From Nocardioides ochotonae (GTDB lineage: Bacteria > Actinomycetota > Actinomycetes > Propionibacteriales > Nocardioidaceae), in NCBI RefSeq assembly GCF_011420305.2, contig NZ_CP061769.1:917001-981000 (forward strand): a stretch of 64,000 nt of DNA, given 5' to 3'. How positions within the stretch are numbered: position 1 is the first letter of the stretch; each line of letters opens with the position of its first letter. Below the pieces are notes generated by a model. The model searched no databases. It worked only from the letters and a program-made list of their open reading frames with translations, and was not told the DNA's origin. A program made the translations under genes and the position numbers. This document shows positions 42,990 through 50,815 of the stretch, piece by piece.

Positions 42990-44428
42990 GGATCGAACGC
43001 GAGAACCCGGCGCGCACCGACGAGCTCGTCGGTGCCGTCGAGTCCTCCGACGCGGTGGCGGTCGACGAGGTCGTCGCCCGCGCCCGCGCCGCCCAGGCGC
43101 AGTGGGTGGCGGTGCCGGTGGACAAGCGCGCGGCCCTGCTGCGCGAGGCGTCGGCCCGGGTGCGCGAGCACCTCGAGGAGATCGCGACCCTGACCGCGCG
43201 CGAGACCGGCAAGGTGCTCGCCGACTCGCGCGGTGAGGCCGGGTTCGCCGCGACCGTGCTCGGCTTCTACGCCGACCGCGGCGAGGCGCTGCTGACGCCC
43301 GGCGGGTACGACGACGTGCGCGGCCGGATGAGCGTGCGGCACCGCCCGTACGGCGTCGTCGCCGCGATCACGCCGTGGAACGCGCCGCTGATCCTCACCA
43401 CGCTCAAGCTCGCCCCGGCCCTGGTCAGCGGCAACGCGGTGGTCGTGAAGCCGTCGCCGTTCGCGCCGTTCGGCATCGGCCGCCTGCTCGAGCTGGTCGG
43501 CCGCGACCTGCCCGCCGGCCTGGTCCAGGTCGTGCACGGGGGAGCGGAGACGGCGACCGCGCTGGTCTCGCACCCGGGCGTCGACCGGGTGGCGTTCACC
43601 GGCGGCGAGTCGGCCGGGCGGGCGATCGCCTCGCTGGCCGGTCGGGCGCTCACCCCGAGCGTGCTCGAGCTCGGCGGCAACGACGCCGCGCTGCTGCTCG
43701 ACGACGCCGCCCTCGACGACGCCGCGCTGGAGCGCCTGGTGATGGCCGCCTTCGCGACCAGCGGCCAGGTCTGCATGGCGATCAAGCGCCTATACGTCCA
43801 CCGCAGCCGGCTCGACGAGGTCGTCGCCGGGCTGGAGTCCGCGGCCGCGCGGGTGCTGCGTACCGGCGACCCGCTGCACGACGGCGTCAGCATGGGCCCG
43901 GTCGTCAGCGGCGACTCGGCCGCGCGCGTGACCGGGCTGGTCGAGGAGGCCCGGGCCGCCGGCGCCGAGGTCCGCGAGCTCGGCACCGTCGACCCCGCGA
44001 CCGACCTCTCCCGTGGCTACTTCGTGCGACCCACCCTGGTGCTCGGGGCCGGGGACGCCTCGCGGATCGTGGCCGAGGAGCAGTTCGGCCCGACCCTGCC
44101 GGTGCTCGCCTTCGACGAGGTCGACGAGGCGGTCGCCCGCGCCAACGCCGGCGACCTGGGCCTCGGCGGCTCCGTCTGGTCGGCCGATGAGGACCGCGCG
44201 TTCGCGGTCGCGGCGCGCCTGGACGCCGGCTTCGCCTTCGTCAACACCCACAACCGCACCGGCATGGCGCTGCACGCGCCGTTCGGCGGCGTGAAGCGCT
44301 CCGGCTGGGGCCGGGAGTACGGCGACGACGGGCTGTGGGAGTACGTCCAGCCCTGCGTCGTGCACGCCCCCGCGGCCTTCCGCGCCGGGGGCGCCGGCCT
44401 CGCGGCCAACGCCTATCCCGGGTCGTGA
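42986..44428 (+). CDS. aldehyde dehydrogenase 2
   Basis: 480 residues. Landmarks: AAITPWNAPLILTTLKLAPALVSGN, VVKPSPFAPF, AFTGGESAGRAI, catalytic base in LELGGND and catalytic Cys in SGQVCMAIKR. Distinct from the enzyme at 39320 and closer to benzaldehyde/lactaldehyde dehydrogenase types. GTG start overlaps the monooxygenase stop. It ends the oxidation operon; the perfect hairpin TCGGGACC-AA-GGTCCCGA at 44433-44450 follows. Confidence 0.92.
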   Translation: MRIERENPARTDELVGAVESSDAVAVDEVVARARAAQAQWVAVPVDKRAALLREASARVREHLEEIATLTARETGKVLADSRGEAGFAATVLGFYADRGEALLTPGGYDDVRGRMSVRHRPYGVVAAITPWNAPLILTTLKLAPALVSGNAVVVKPSPFAPFGIGRLLELVGRDLPAGLVQVVHGGAETATALVSHPGVDRVAFTGGESAGRAIASLAGRALTPSVLELGGNDAALLLDDAALDDAALERLVMAAFATSGQVCMAIKRLYVHRSRLDEVVAGLESAAARVLRTGDPLHDGVSMGPVVSGDSAARVTGLVEEARAAGAEVRELGTVDPATDLSRGYFVRPTLVLGAGDASRIVAEEQFGPTLPVLAFDEVDEAVARANAGDLGLGGSVWSADEDRAFAVAARLDAGFAFVNTHNRTGMALHAPFGGVKRSGWGREYGDDGLWEYVQPCVVHAPAAFRAGGAGLAANAYPGS

Positions 44429-44432
44429 GAGA

Positions 44433-44449
44433 TCGGGACCAAGGTCCCG
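44433..44449. promoter_or_regulatory. shared upstream box 2
   Basis: TCGGGACCAAGGTCCCG, almost identical to the box at 36503-36519 and at a similar distance from an AT-rich palindrome. It is also a short perfect hairpin behind the aldehyde dehydrogenase gene, so it could have a terminator role. Confidence 0.4.
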
Positions 44450-44462
44450 AGCCGGGCCGCTC

Positions 44463-44475
44463 GATATAATATATA
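44463..44475. promoter_or_regulatory. GntR-type operator candidate E with -10 element
   Basis: GATATAATATATA contains a consensus TATAAT -10 (44465-44470). It lies 38 bp upstream of the first gene of the chlorophyll-type operon, so a bound regulator would cover the promoter. Confidence 0.65.
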
Positions 44476-44512
44476 GTTCAGGCATCACCGCCCGAGATCC
44501 CGAAGGACACCC

Positions 44513-45328
44513 ATGAGCCAGAACCTCAAGTACGTCCAGGACTTCCTGGACGACGCCCCGGTCACGGACGTCTCCGCCGTCTTCGCGGAGTGGACCGACA
44601 TCATCGAGGGACTCAAGACCAAGGCGATGGCGCACTTCGACCTGTTGCGCGACCCCTCCACGGAGGAGCTCGAGGCGTTCTCCTCCGACGTCGAGGGCGG
44701 CCCCTCGGGCAGCGTCCGCGGCTACACCGGCCCCGACGTGGACTGGATGATCCACTCCCACATGCAGAACAAGGGCCTGGGCTTCGTCAACGTCCACCTG
44801 ACCATCTGGCTCGGTCCGCACATCGACGTGCCGCACTTCGGCATGGCCCTCGGCGCGTTCCCGCAGGCCTGGATGTTCCTGGACTCGGTGCCGCGCAAGG
44901 TCGTCTCGACCGACGTCGACTACTTCCGCAAGTACTACGAGCCGTTCAACCAGGAGTGGCTGACGCTGCACAAGGAGACCCCGGGCATCGAGGAGTTCGT
45001 CTCGCGCGACGCCTTCGTCCGGGCCACCTACTCCCCGACGGCGTGGTCGTTCATGGCGCCGGGCTCGCAGGAGATCTTCGACCTGGCCCGCAAGACCGCC
45101 AACGCCCACATGGACCGCTGGCTGCAGTGGGTCGACGAGGCCACCGCGGTGCCGGTCGAGAAGCGCGCCGAGCTGGCTGCCAACGACCTCGCGACCCGCC
45201 GGAACATCGCCGAGCTGGACCCGGCCAACGTGGTCGCGGTCCGCTACTTCGGCGAGGAGCGCACCGCTCAGCTGGTCCGCGCCCTGTGGGGCGGCGACCG
45301 GGCCCTGCCCCGCCCGCTCGAGGCCTGA
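44513..45328 (+). CDS. red chlorophyll catabolite reductase (RCCR)-like protein 1
   Basis: 271 residues, no signal peptide. From about residue 78 the order of motifs matches plant RCCR: a VDWMIHSHM segment, DVPHFGMAL (PHF at 107-109), FLDSVPRK (122-129), DYFRKYYEPFN (136-146) and FVRATYSPTA (168-177). Plant RCCR, as I remember it, has the corresponding RKDLVLNPDYLKEYY and FVRSAFSPTA. RCCR shares its fold with ferredoxin-dependent bilin reductases and reduces the linear product of pheophorbide a oxygenase. That a bacterial copy heads an operon with a Rieske oxygenase makes a reductase role likely. A related gene lies at 63392 and a divergent one at 47604. A ferredoxin gene was not found nearby. 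Confidence 0.8.
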   Translation: MSQNLKYVQDFLDDAPVTDVSAVFAEWTDIIEGLKTKAMAHFDLLRDPSTEELEAFSSDVEGGPSGSVRGYTGPDVDWMIHSHMQNKGLGFVNVHLTIWLGPHIDVPHFGMALGAFPQAWMFLDSVPRKVVSTDVDYFRKYYEPFNQEWLTLHKETPGIEEFVSRDAFVRATYSPTAWSFMAPGSQEIFDLARKTANAHMDRWLQWVDEATAVPVEKRAELAANDLATRRNIAELDPANVVAVRYFGEERTAQLVRALWGGDRALPRPLEA

Positions 45329-45338
45329 CGACGACGCG

Positions 45339-46349
45339 ATGAGCTCTCCTGTCCTGGTCCGGGCGGTCCGCGAGGCGGTGCGCGTCCCCGGCGCGCCCGC
45401 CCCGTACGACACCGCCCACGTGACCATCCGGCACCCGGCCCGGCCGGCGTCGACGGAGGTCGAGCGGATGAGCGGCATGCTCCCCGCCGACGCCTCCGGC
45501 GCGCCGTACCCCGTGGTCGTCGTGGTGCCGGGCGTGAACGTCTCCTCCGAGGGCTACCGCTGGCTGGCGATCGCCCTGGTCGAGGCGGGCTACGTGTGCG
45601 TCACCTACGACTGGGTGGGGGAGCTCTTCGCGGGCCAGAACGGCCTGACTCCCGGGGTCGACCTGACCGCGGTCGGGCCCGAGACCTACGGCACCAAGCC
45701 GACCACGCCCGCGCTGGCCGCGGTGCTGGACCGGCTCGCCGAGCTGAGCTGTGCCGACGGCGGCGACGGCGGCCCGCTGCGCGGGCTGCTCGACCTGGGC
45801 CGCGTCGCCCTGGTCGGCCACTCCGCCGGCGGCACCGTCGCGCTGCAGTCGGCGAGCCCGGAGTGGTTCCCCGGCGTCCGCGCGGTGGTCACCTACGCCT
45901 CGCACACGATGGCCTCCCAGCAGCTCGGCCACCCGGCCGGCACGCTGCTGACCGCGCCGGTCGCCGTACCCGTCCTGCTGGTCGGCGGCAGCGCCGACGG
46001 CGTGGTCGCGGCGAGCGCGGTGCGCTACGGGGAGGAGGCCGGCGCTCCCGGCCACGACCCGCTCGAGCGCACCTGGCGCGAGGCGCTGCCGTCCGCGGCC
46101 GAGGCCTGGCTCGCGGTGCTCTCCGGCGCCGGGCACATGCTGCCCGCCACCCCCGACGACCCGTCGTCGGCACGAGGGTTCCTCGAGGAGCCGCTCGACG
46201 CCGACCAGGACGAGTTGCGCGAGGCCTTCGTGCGACTCGTCACCGACTTTCTTGCCGCGAAGCTCCGCGACGACCCGGCCGCCACGGCCACACTGCAGCA
46301 CCACCTGGACCAGCCCAACCCCGCCTTCGCCGATATCCGGCGACGCTAG
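45339..46349 (+). CDS. chlorophyllase-like alpha/beta hydrolase
   Basis: 336 residues, no clear signal peptide. It shows YPVVVVVPGVNVSSEGYRWL (57-76), the nucleophile elbow GHSAGG with S162, and a C-terminal His in SGAGHMLP. The arrangement of a Y-P-V-V-x-x-PG strand, a whole-chain 'VEAGYVCVTYD' strand and the GHSxGG elbow resembles plant chlorophyllase and dienelactone-hydrolase-like enzymes. Chlorophyllase cleaves the phytyl ester of chlorophylls; a methyl-ester or other ester cleavage is equally possible. It is 10 bp downstream of the RCCR-like gene and 10 bp before the Rieske gene. Confidence 0.72.
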   Translation: MSSPVLVRAVREAVRVPGAPAPYDTAHVTIRHPARPASTEVERMSGMLPADASGAPYPVVVVVPGVNVSSEGYRWLAIALVEAGYVCVTYDWVGELFAGQNGLTPGVDLTAVGPETYGTKPTTPALAAVLDRLAELSCADGGDGGPLRGLLDLGRVALVGHSAGGTVALQSASPEWFPGVRAVVTYASHTMASQQLGHPAGTLLTAPVAVPVLLVGGSADGVVAASAVRYGEEAGAPGHDPLERTWREALPSAAEAWLAVLSGAGHMLPATPDDPSSARGFLEEPLDADQDELREAFVRLVTDFLAAKLRDDPAATATLQHHLDQPNPAFADIRRR

Positions 46350-46359
46350 GAGGATCACG

Positions 46360-47607
46360 ATGTTCAAGAACTTCTGGTACGCCGTCGAATTCGCCACCGA
46401 CGTTGTCCCCGGCAAGCCCAAGAGGGTCAAGGTGCTGGGTCAGCAGCTGGTCCTCTACCGCAAGAACAGCGACAACTCCGTCGTTGCGATGTCGGACCTG
46501 TGCGTGCACCGCGGTGCCGCGCTCTCCGACGGTGAGGTCAAGGGCGACTGCATCATGTGCCCCTACCACGGCTGGGAGTACAACCCCGCCGGTGAGGTCA
46601 CCAAGATCCCCGCGCACCCCGACAAGGGCATCCCGCGCAAGGCCCGCATCGACTCCTACCCCGTGCAGGAGAAGTACATGATGGTGTGGGTCTACATGGG
46701 CGACCTGCCCGAGGAGGAGCGCCCGCCGATCCCGGACTGGTCCGCGGTCGACGACACCGACACCTACGCCGCCGTCACCGGCAGCTTCCTGTGGAAGTCC
46801 AACTACGAGCGCATCCTCGAGAACGGCGTCGACGTCGCGCACACGCCGTTCGTGCACGGTGGCGTCTTCGGCAACCCCGAGAAGCCCGAGGTCCCCGAGT
46901 TCGAGATCGAGGAGAGCCCCTGGCACTGCAAGGTGTCGGTCAAGCTCAACCCGCCGAAGTCGAAGGGCCTGTGGGGCCTCATCAACCCCAACAAGCAGGA
47001 CCTGGCGAACCGCCCGCAGGTCCCGGTCTCCACCACGTGGTGGCTGCCGAACATGATCCTGCTCGAGGTCGACACCCCGATGGGTGCGATGAAGATCTTC
47101 GACGTCAACATCCCGATCGACGAAGAGACCACGCTGGTCAAGTTCATCGCTCTGCGCACCTTCTTCAAGGGCAAGTGGGCCGACCGCGACGCCAAGCGCC
47201 GCGTCTTCAAGGTGCTCTACGAGGACCAGGCCATCGTCGACGCAGTCCGTCCCGAGCTGCTCCCGTTCGACCTCTCCGACGAGCTGCACGTCAAGAGCGA
47301 CTACAACGCGGTGCTCTACCGCCGCCGTCGTCAGCAGCTCATCGACATGGGCTGGTCGGTCGAGGGCAACACGATCGTCGGCGAGGGCCCGGCCCGCGTC
47401 GAGGCCCGGGTGATCCCCTCCCCGATCCGCAAGGAGGTGCCGGAGCTCGCCAGCGCGTGGAACTTCAAGGAGGTCCGCAGCCGCGAGATCAAGGCCGGCA
47501 TCCAGGAGAAGGAGGCAGCCGCGAAGGACGTCGCCGCTGCCCGCAAGCCCAAGGGCGCCGTCAACGGGGCGGCCGCCACGACCAAGAACGAGGACGTCAA
47601 GGCATGA
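46360..47607 (+). CDS. Rieske non-heme iron oxygenase, PAO/VanA type
   Basis: 415 residues. The Rieske cluster ligands are C48-x-H50 (LCVHRGAAL) and C67-x-x-H70 (CPYHGWEYN). The mononuclear iron motif is D158-x-x-H161-x4-H166 in ENGVDVAHTPFVH. This single-component layout is shared by pheophorbide a oxygenase, Tic55, chlorophyllide a oxygenase and vanillate demethylase. The terminal CxxC and membrane helix of plant PAO are absent, and a 45-residue charged, Ala-rich tail is present instead. Between the RCCR-like genes the expected role is oxygenolytic opening of a tetrapyrrole, by inference. AGGAGG precedes the ATG. No ferredoxin or reductase is encoded next to it. Confidence 0.85.
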   Translation: MFKNFWYAVEFATDVVPGKPKRVKVLGQQLVLYRKNSDNSVVAMSDLCVHRGAALSDGEVKGDCIMCPYHGWEYNPAGEVTKIPAHPDKGIPRKARIDSYPVQEKYMMVWVYMGDLPEEERPPIPDWSAVDDTDTYAAVTGSFLWKSNYERILENGVDVAHTPFVHGGVFGNPEKPEVPEFEIEESPWHCKVSVKLNPPKSKGLWGLINPNKQDLANRPQVPVSTTWWLPNMILLEVDTPMGAMKIFDVNIPIDEETTLVKFIALRTFFKGKWADRDAKRRVFKVLYEDQAIVDAVRPELLPFDLSDELHVKSDYNAVLYRRRRQQLIDMGWSVEGNTIVGEGPARVEARVIPSPIRKEVPELASAWNFKEVRSREIKAGIQEKEAAAKDVAAARKPKGAVNGAAATTKNEDVKA

Positions 47608-48344
47608 GCCTGCCCGAGGAACTCTGCATCGGCACGCTGAACGAGATCGTCAAGCGTGGCAACCTGACCGAGATCACCGGGGCCGACGGCGGCCCCTTCC
47701 AGGTGCTCGGCTCCGTGATGGGCCCCGACCCGGTCGGCTCGGTCCGGATCTTCTCCGGCGACACGATCGCCAAGGTCGTCTACGTCGGCATCGTGGTCCC
47801 GCAGATCCAGATGGACAGCCACATGGTGTTCGCGTTCATGCCCGACGACTCGCCGGTGCCGCACTACACCCTGGACTCGGTCCACGCCGGTGGGCACTAC
47901 GCCTTCCACATCGACCTGATCCAGCGCGCCGACGCCGGCACCCACATGGTCTACAACGACTGGGCGCACACCCCGCTCACCGAGGCCTACGAGCAGGTCA
48001 ACGCGATGGAGGGGCTGTCCAAGGCCGCTCTCGAGCCGCGCCAGCTCACCGTGATGTCGTCGTGGATGCTGGCCAGCCGTGCCAGCGAGGAGGCCTTCGG
48101 CAACCTCAACGCGCCGGTCAACGCCTACCTCGACCACTGGTTCTCCCTCGTCGAGGGTGAGGTGCCGGCCGAGGTCACCGCCGACCTGGCCGACACCGAC
48201 CTGGCGGCTCGCGACGCGAAGAACCGGGCGCTGCTCTTCAGCCCCGAGGTCGACAAGGTGTGGGCGCAGATCTCGCGCCTGCTCACCGAGCCGGTCGCGG
48301 AGAGCATCCGCCTGCAGCTGGTCGACAACGAGCTCCCTGCATGA
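47604..48344 (+). CDS. divergent RCCR / bilin-reductase-like protein
   Basis: 246 residues. It is a weak but ordered match to the RCCR-like protein at 44513: VPHYTLDS (86-88 for PHY), FHIDLIQRAD (101-110), then VNAYLDHWFSLVE (172-184), which lines up with ANAHMDRWLQWVDE there, and a similar charged C-terminus. The N-terminal 70 residues differ. The likely fold is that of ferredoxin-dependent bilin reductases, function unknown; it might form a heteromer or act on a later intermediate. ATG overlaps the Rieske gene, showing tight coupling. Confidence 0.6.
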   Translation: MSLPEELCIGTLNEIVKRGNLTEITGADGGPFQVLGSVMGPDPVGSVRIFSGDTIAKVVYVGIVVPQIQMDSHMVFAFMPDDSPVPHYTLDSVHAGGHYAFHIDLIQRADAGTHMVYNDWAHTPLTEAYEQVNAMEGLSKAALEPRQLTVMSSWMLASRASEEAFGNLNAPVNAYLDHWFSLVEGEVPAEVTADLADTDLAARDAKNRALLFSPEVDKVWAQISRLLTEPVAESIRLQLVDNELPA

Positions 48345-49294
48345 GCGAGGCCCAGGCCAGCGAGTGGCAGAAGCGCATCGCGGGGGAGTGGCACGGTCGT
48401 CCGTCGCTGTTCGACGCCGAGGGCAACCACGTCGGCTTCGAGCGGATCGCTCGGGCCAGCGTGGTCGAGAACGGTGAGACCAGCTACTGGATGAAGAGCC
48501 AGCTCGAGGGCAGCGGACCGCTGCGCAACCGCCTCGAGGTCGGCGCGACGTTCAACTTCGGGATCGTCGACTCCGACGAGAACCGGGTGTACGTCGGGCC
48601 GGACTTCTTCGGCACCGGTCAGCCCTACGGCACCCTCGTCGACGCGAACTACTACTCGCCGGCCTGGCAGGCCGACATGCACACCTGGAACCAGGTGCTG
48701 CCTGACGGTGACACGCAGGTCTACTCCTCGATCCTCTACGACGGCTGGTCCGTGGTGGCGCTGTTCAACGGCGTCTACACGCGCACCTTCGACCACGAGA
48801 CGAACCCCGAGACGCAGGCCTACGTCGAGGACTGGATCGCCGCCGAGACCCGGCGCGGTCCGGTCCCGCAGGTGCTGCCGACCAAGGAGGCCGGGACCTA
48901 CTCCGGCGTCCTCGCGGTGGTCGGTGAGGACCAGAAGCCGGTGGGCGAGGTCGCGGTGCGCATCGAGCACGAGCCCGTCGGGCTCCGCACGGTCCGGCAC
49001 CGGGTGACCTGGACCGGGGCGCTGGAGCGCTCCTACACCTACGAGCGTCAGCGTGACGGCGCCCGGGTCCTCTACGAGGGCCCGGAGGTCTACGGCAACG
49101 CCATGACCTTCGGTCGCGCGCTCTTCACCAACCAGCACCTCGTGGGGCCGGACCTCAAGGGCGTGGAGAAGATCCGCGGCCGCGAGTACGTCCTGGACCC
49201 CGAGACCCGTGACCTCGCGGTCGTGTGGCGCCTGTTCCACGGCGACCGCACCACGCACTTCATCCACGGACTACTGACCTGGGAGCCCCGATGA
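48341..49294 (+). CDS. two-barrel lipocalin-like protein
   Basis: 317 residues, cytoplasmic. Two beta-rich halves: the first opens EWQKRIAGEWHGRPSLFDAEGN, like the protein at 18238; the second runs from about residue 185 (AGTYSGVLAVVGED) to the end. The texture suits DUF3598-type calycins. Calycins such as CpcS/CpcT and lipocalins bind bilins or other hydrophobic ligands, so a chaperone for a ring-opened tetrapyrrole is conceivable; that is an inference. Coupled by ATGA overlaps with both neighbours. Confidence 0.6.
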   Translation: MSEAQASEWQKRIAGEWHGRPSLFDAEGNHVGFERIARASVVENGETSYWMKSQLEGSGPLRNRLEVGATFNFGIVDSDENRVYVGPDFFGTGQPYGTLVDANYYSPAWQADMHTWNQVLPDGDTQVYSSILYDGWSVVALFNGVYTRTFDHETNPETQAYVEDWIAAETRRGPVPQVLPTKEAGTYSGVLAVVGEDQKPVGEVAVRIEHEPVGLRTVRHRVTWTGALERSYTYERQRDGARVLYEGPEVYGNAMTFGRALFTNQHLVGPDLKGVEKIRGREYVLDPETRDLAVVWRLFHGDRTTHFIHGLLTWEPR

Positions 49295-50097
49295 GCAGCA
49301 CCGACGGTCGCGTCGTCGTCGTCACCGGTGGCACCCGCGGCATCGGCCTGGGCCTGGCGCGCGAGTTCCTCGCGCGCGACGCCCGAGTCGTCATCTGCGG
49401 GCGCAGCACGGAGGCGGTCGACAAGGCGCTCGCCGAGCTCGGCAGCGACCGGGCGAGCGGGCTGGCCACCGACGTGACCGACCGGGCCGCCGTACAGGCG
49501 CTGTGGGACCACGCGGTCGCGACCTTCGGGCGCGTCGACGTGTGGGTCAACAACGCCGGCCTCTCCGCTCCCCGCGGCCCCCTGCACACCGTGCCGGTCG
49601 ACGACGTCCACAGCGTCGTCGAGGTCAACGTGATCGGCGCCCTCAACGGCAGTGCGGTGGCCTCGCACGGCATGGCCGCGCAGGCCGGCGGCGGCTGGAT
49701 CTGGAACATGGAGGGCTTCGGCTCCCGTGGCGAGCACCAGCCGGGCATGGCCGTCTACGGCGCCTCCAAGCGCGCGGTGCAGTACCTCACCGAGGCCCTG
49801 GTCAAGCAGACCAAGGACACCGACGTGCGGGTCGGCTTCCTCTCGCCGGGGATCGTGGCCACCGACCTGCTGGTCGGCGACTACACCGACGACCCGGACG
49901 GGTTCGAGAAGGTCAAGAAGGTCTTCAACATCCTGGGCGACCGGGTCGAGACGGTCACCCCGTGGCTGGCCGAGCAGGTGCTGGGTGCCCACAAGCACGG
50001 CACCCGGGTTGCCTGGCTGACCAAGGGCAAGGCCATGCGCCGGTTCATGACGGCTGGGTTCAACAAGCGCGACATCTTCGCGAGCGAGGACGCCTGA
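49291..50097 (+). CDS. SDR, chlorophyll b reductase (NYC1/NOL)-like
   Basis: 268 residues. NAD(P) motif TGGTRGIG at 12-19, NNAG at 87-90, N113, and the YxxxK pair Y156/K160. The segment before the Tyr reads NMEGFGSRG (139-147) where most SDRs have a plain ISS; plant NYC1/NOL have the same N-I-D-G-x-GS-x-G type wording in the places I remember, and a similar LSPGxVxTDLL later. NYC1/NOL reduce the formyl group of chlorophyll b. An unrelated carbonyl substrate remains possible. It sits in the same operon as the RCCR-like, chlorophyllase-like and Rieske genes. Confidence 0.78.
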   Translation: MSSTDGRVVVVTGGTRGIGLGLAREFLARDARVVICGRSTEAVDKALAELGSDRASGLATDVTDRAAVQALWDHAVATFGRVDVWVNNAGLSAPRGPLHTVPVDDVHSVVEVNVIGALNGSAVASHGMAAQAGGGWIWNMEGFGSRGEHQPGMAVYGASKRAVQYLTEALVKQTKDTDVRVGFLSPGIVATDLLVGDYTDDPDGFEKVKKVFNILGDRVETVTPWLAEQVLGAHKHGTRVAWLTKGKAMRRFMTAGFNKRDIFASEDA

Positions 50098-50098
50098 C

Positions 50099-50815
50099 GT
50101 GCTGGCCATGAGCTCCACGATCGACGTGTGCGAGGAGTACGGCGTCGCGCTGGCCATGGAGGACTTCGTCCCCTGCGTGCTGGCGCTCGCTGCGCTGGTC
50201 ATCCTCGCCCTGGGCGTCCGTCGCCGGGTTCCGGCCGCCTTCCCGGTCGCCCTGCTCGGCGGGCTGCTGATCTCGGCCGGCGGGTTCGGCAAGGCCACGT
50301 GGAAGCTCCTGGTCGCCACCGGCTGCTGGGAGTACCCGTGGCTGGAGGCACTGCTCTTCCCCTGCCTGGCCTTCGGCTTCTCGGCCGTCGCCTGGGCCGT
50401 GCTCAGCGCGGTCAAGGGACGTGAGGTCGCGCCGCTGTGGTTCGTGCTCTTCCCGCTGGCCGCCGGCGTCGGCGCCGCCTGGATGAGCATCTCGGCCGGG
50501 GAGTACACGAACTGGCCGCTGCTGATCGCCGCCGCCGTGGGCGCGACGTTCCTGGGGGTCACGCTCGCCGCCACGGCGTTCCGGGCGGGGAAGCCCTCGG
50601 TCGGTGTCCTCTTCGTCCTCTACACCCTGGGCACCAACATCCTGCCCCCGCTCGCGGCCCAGCCGAACCAGTCGGCCGAGCTGCAGTGGGCCGAGCAGCT
50701 CACCAACTCCGCGGTCCAGCTCTGCTTCCTCCTGGGAGCGCTGTGGCTGCGCGAGCACCTGACCAAGCTGGCGGTCGACACGACCGCCGATGACAAGACG
50801 GGAGTGCCCGCGTGA
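50099..50815 (+). CDS. membrane protein, unknown function
   Basis: 238 residues with about seven hydrophobic helices and a short polar N-terminus carrying CEEYGVALAMEDF. No family recognised. The start could be GTG at 50099 or ATG at 50108; both fit the GAGGA upstream. It lies 1 bp after the SDR stop and overlaps the next gene, so it belongs to the operon. It may be a membrane anchor or carrier for a pathway intermediate. Confidence 0.6.
   Translation: MLAMSSTIDVCEEYGVALAMEDFVPCVLALAALVILALGVRRRVPAAFPVALLGGLLISAGGFGKATWKLLVATGCWEYPWLEALLFPCLAFGFSAVAWAVLSAVKGREVAPLWFVLFPLAAGVGAAWMSISAGEYTNWPLLIAAAVGATFLGVTLAATAFRAGKPSVGVLFVLYTLGTNILPPLAAQPNQSAELQWAEQLTNSAVQLCFLLGALWLREHLTKLAVDTTADDKTGVPA

Noticed and set aside
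36577..44428. Reading of the right half as a simple benzoate or phenol pathway
   Set aside because: There are no catechol dioxygenase, muconate or 2-oxopent-4-enoate genes, and the Rieske gene lacks a beta subunit and dedicated electron-transfer partners.
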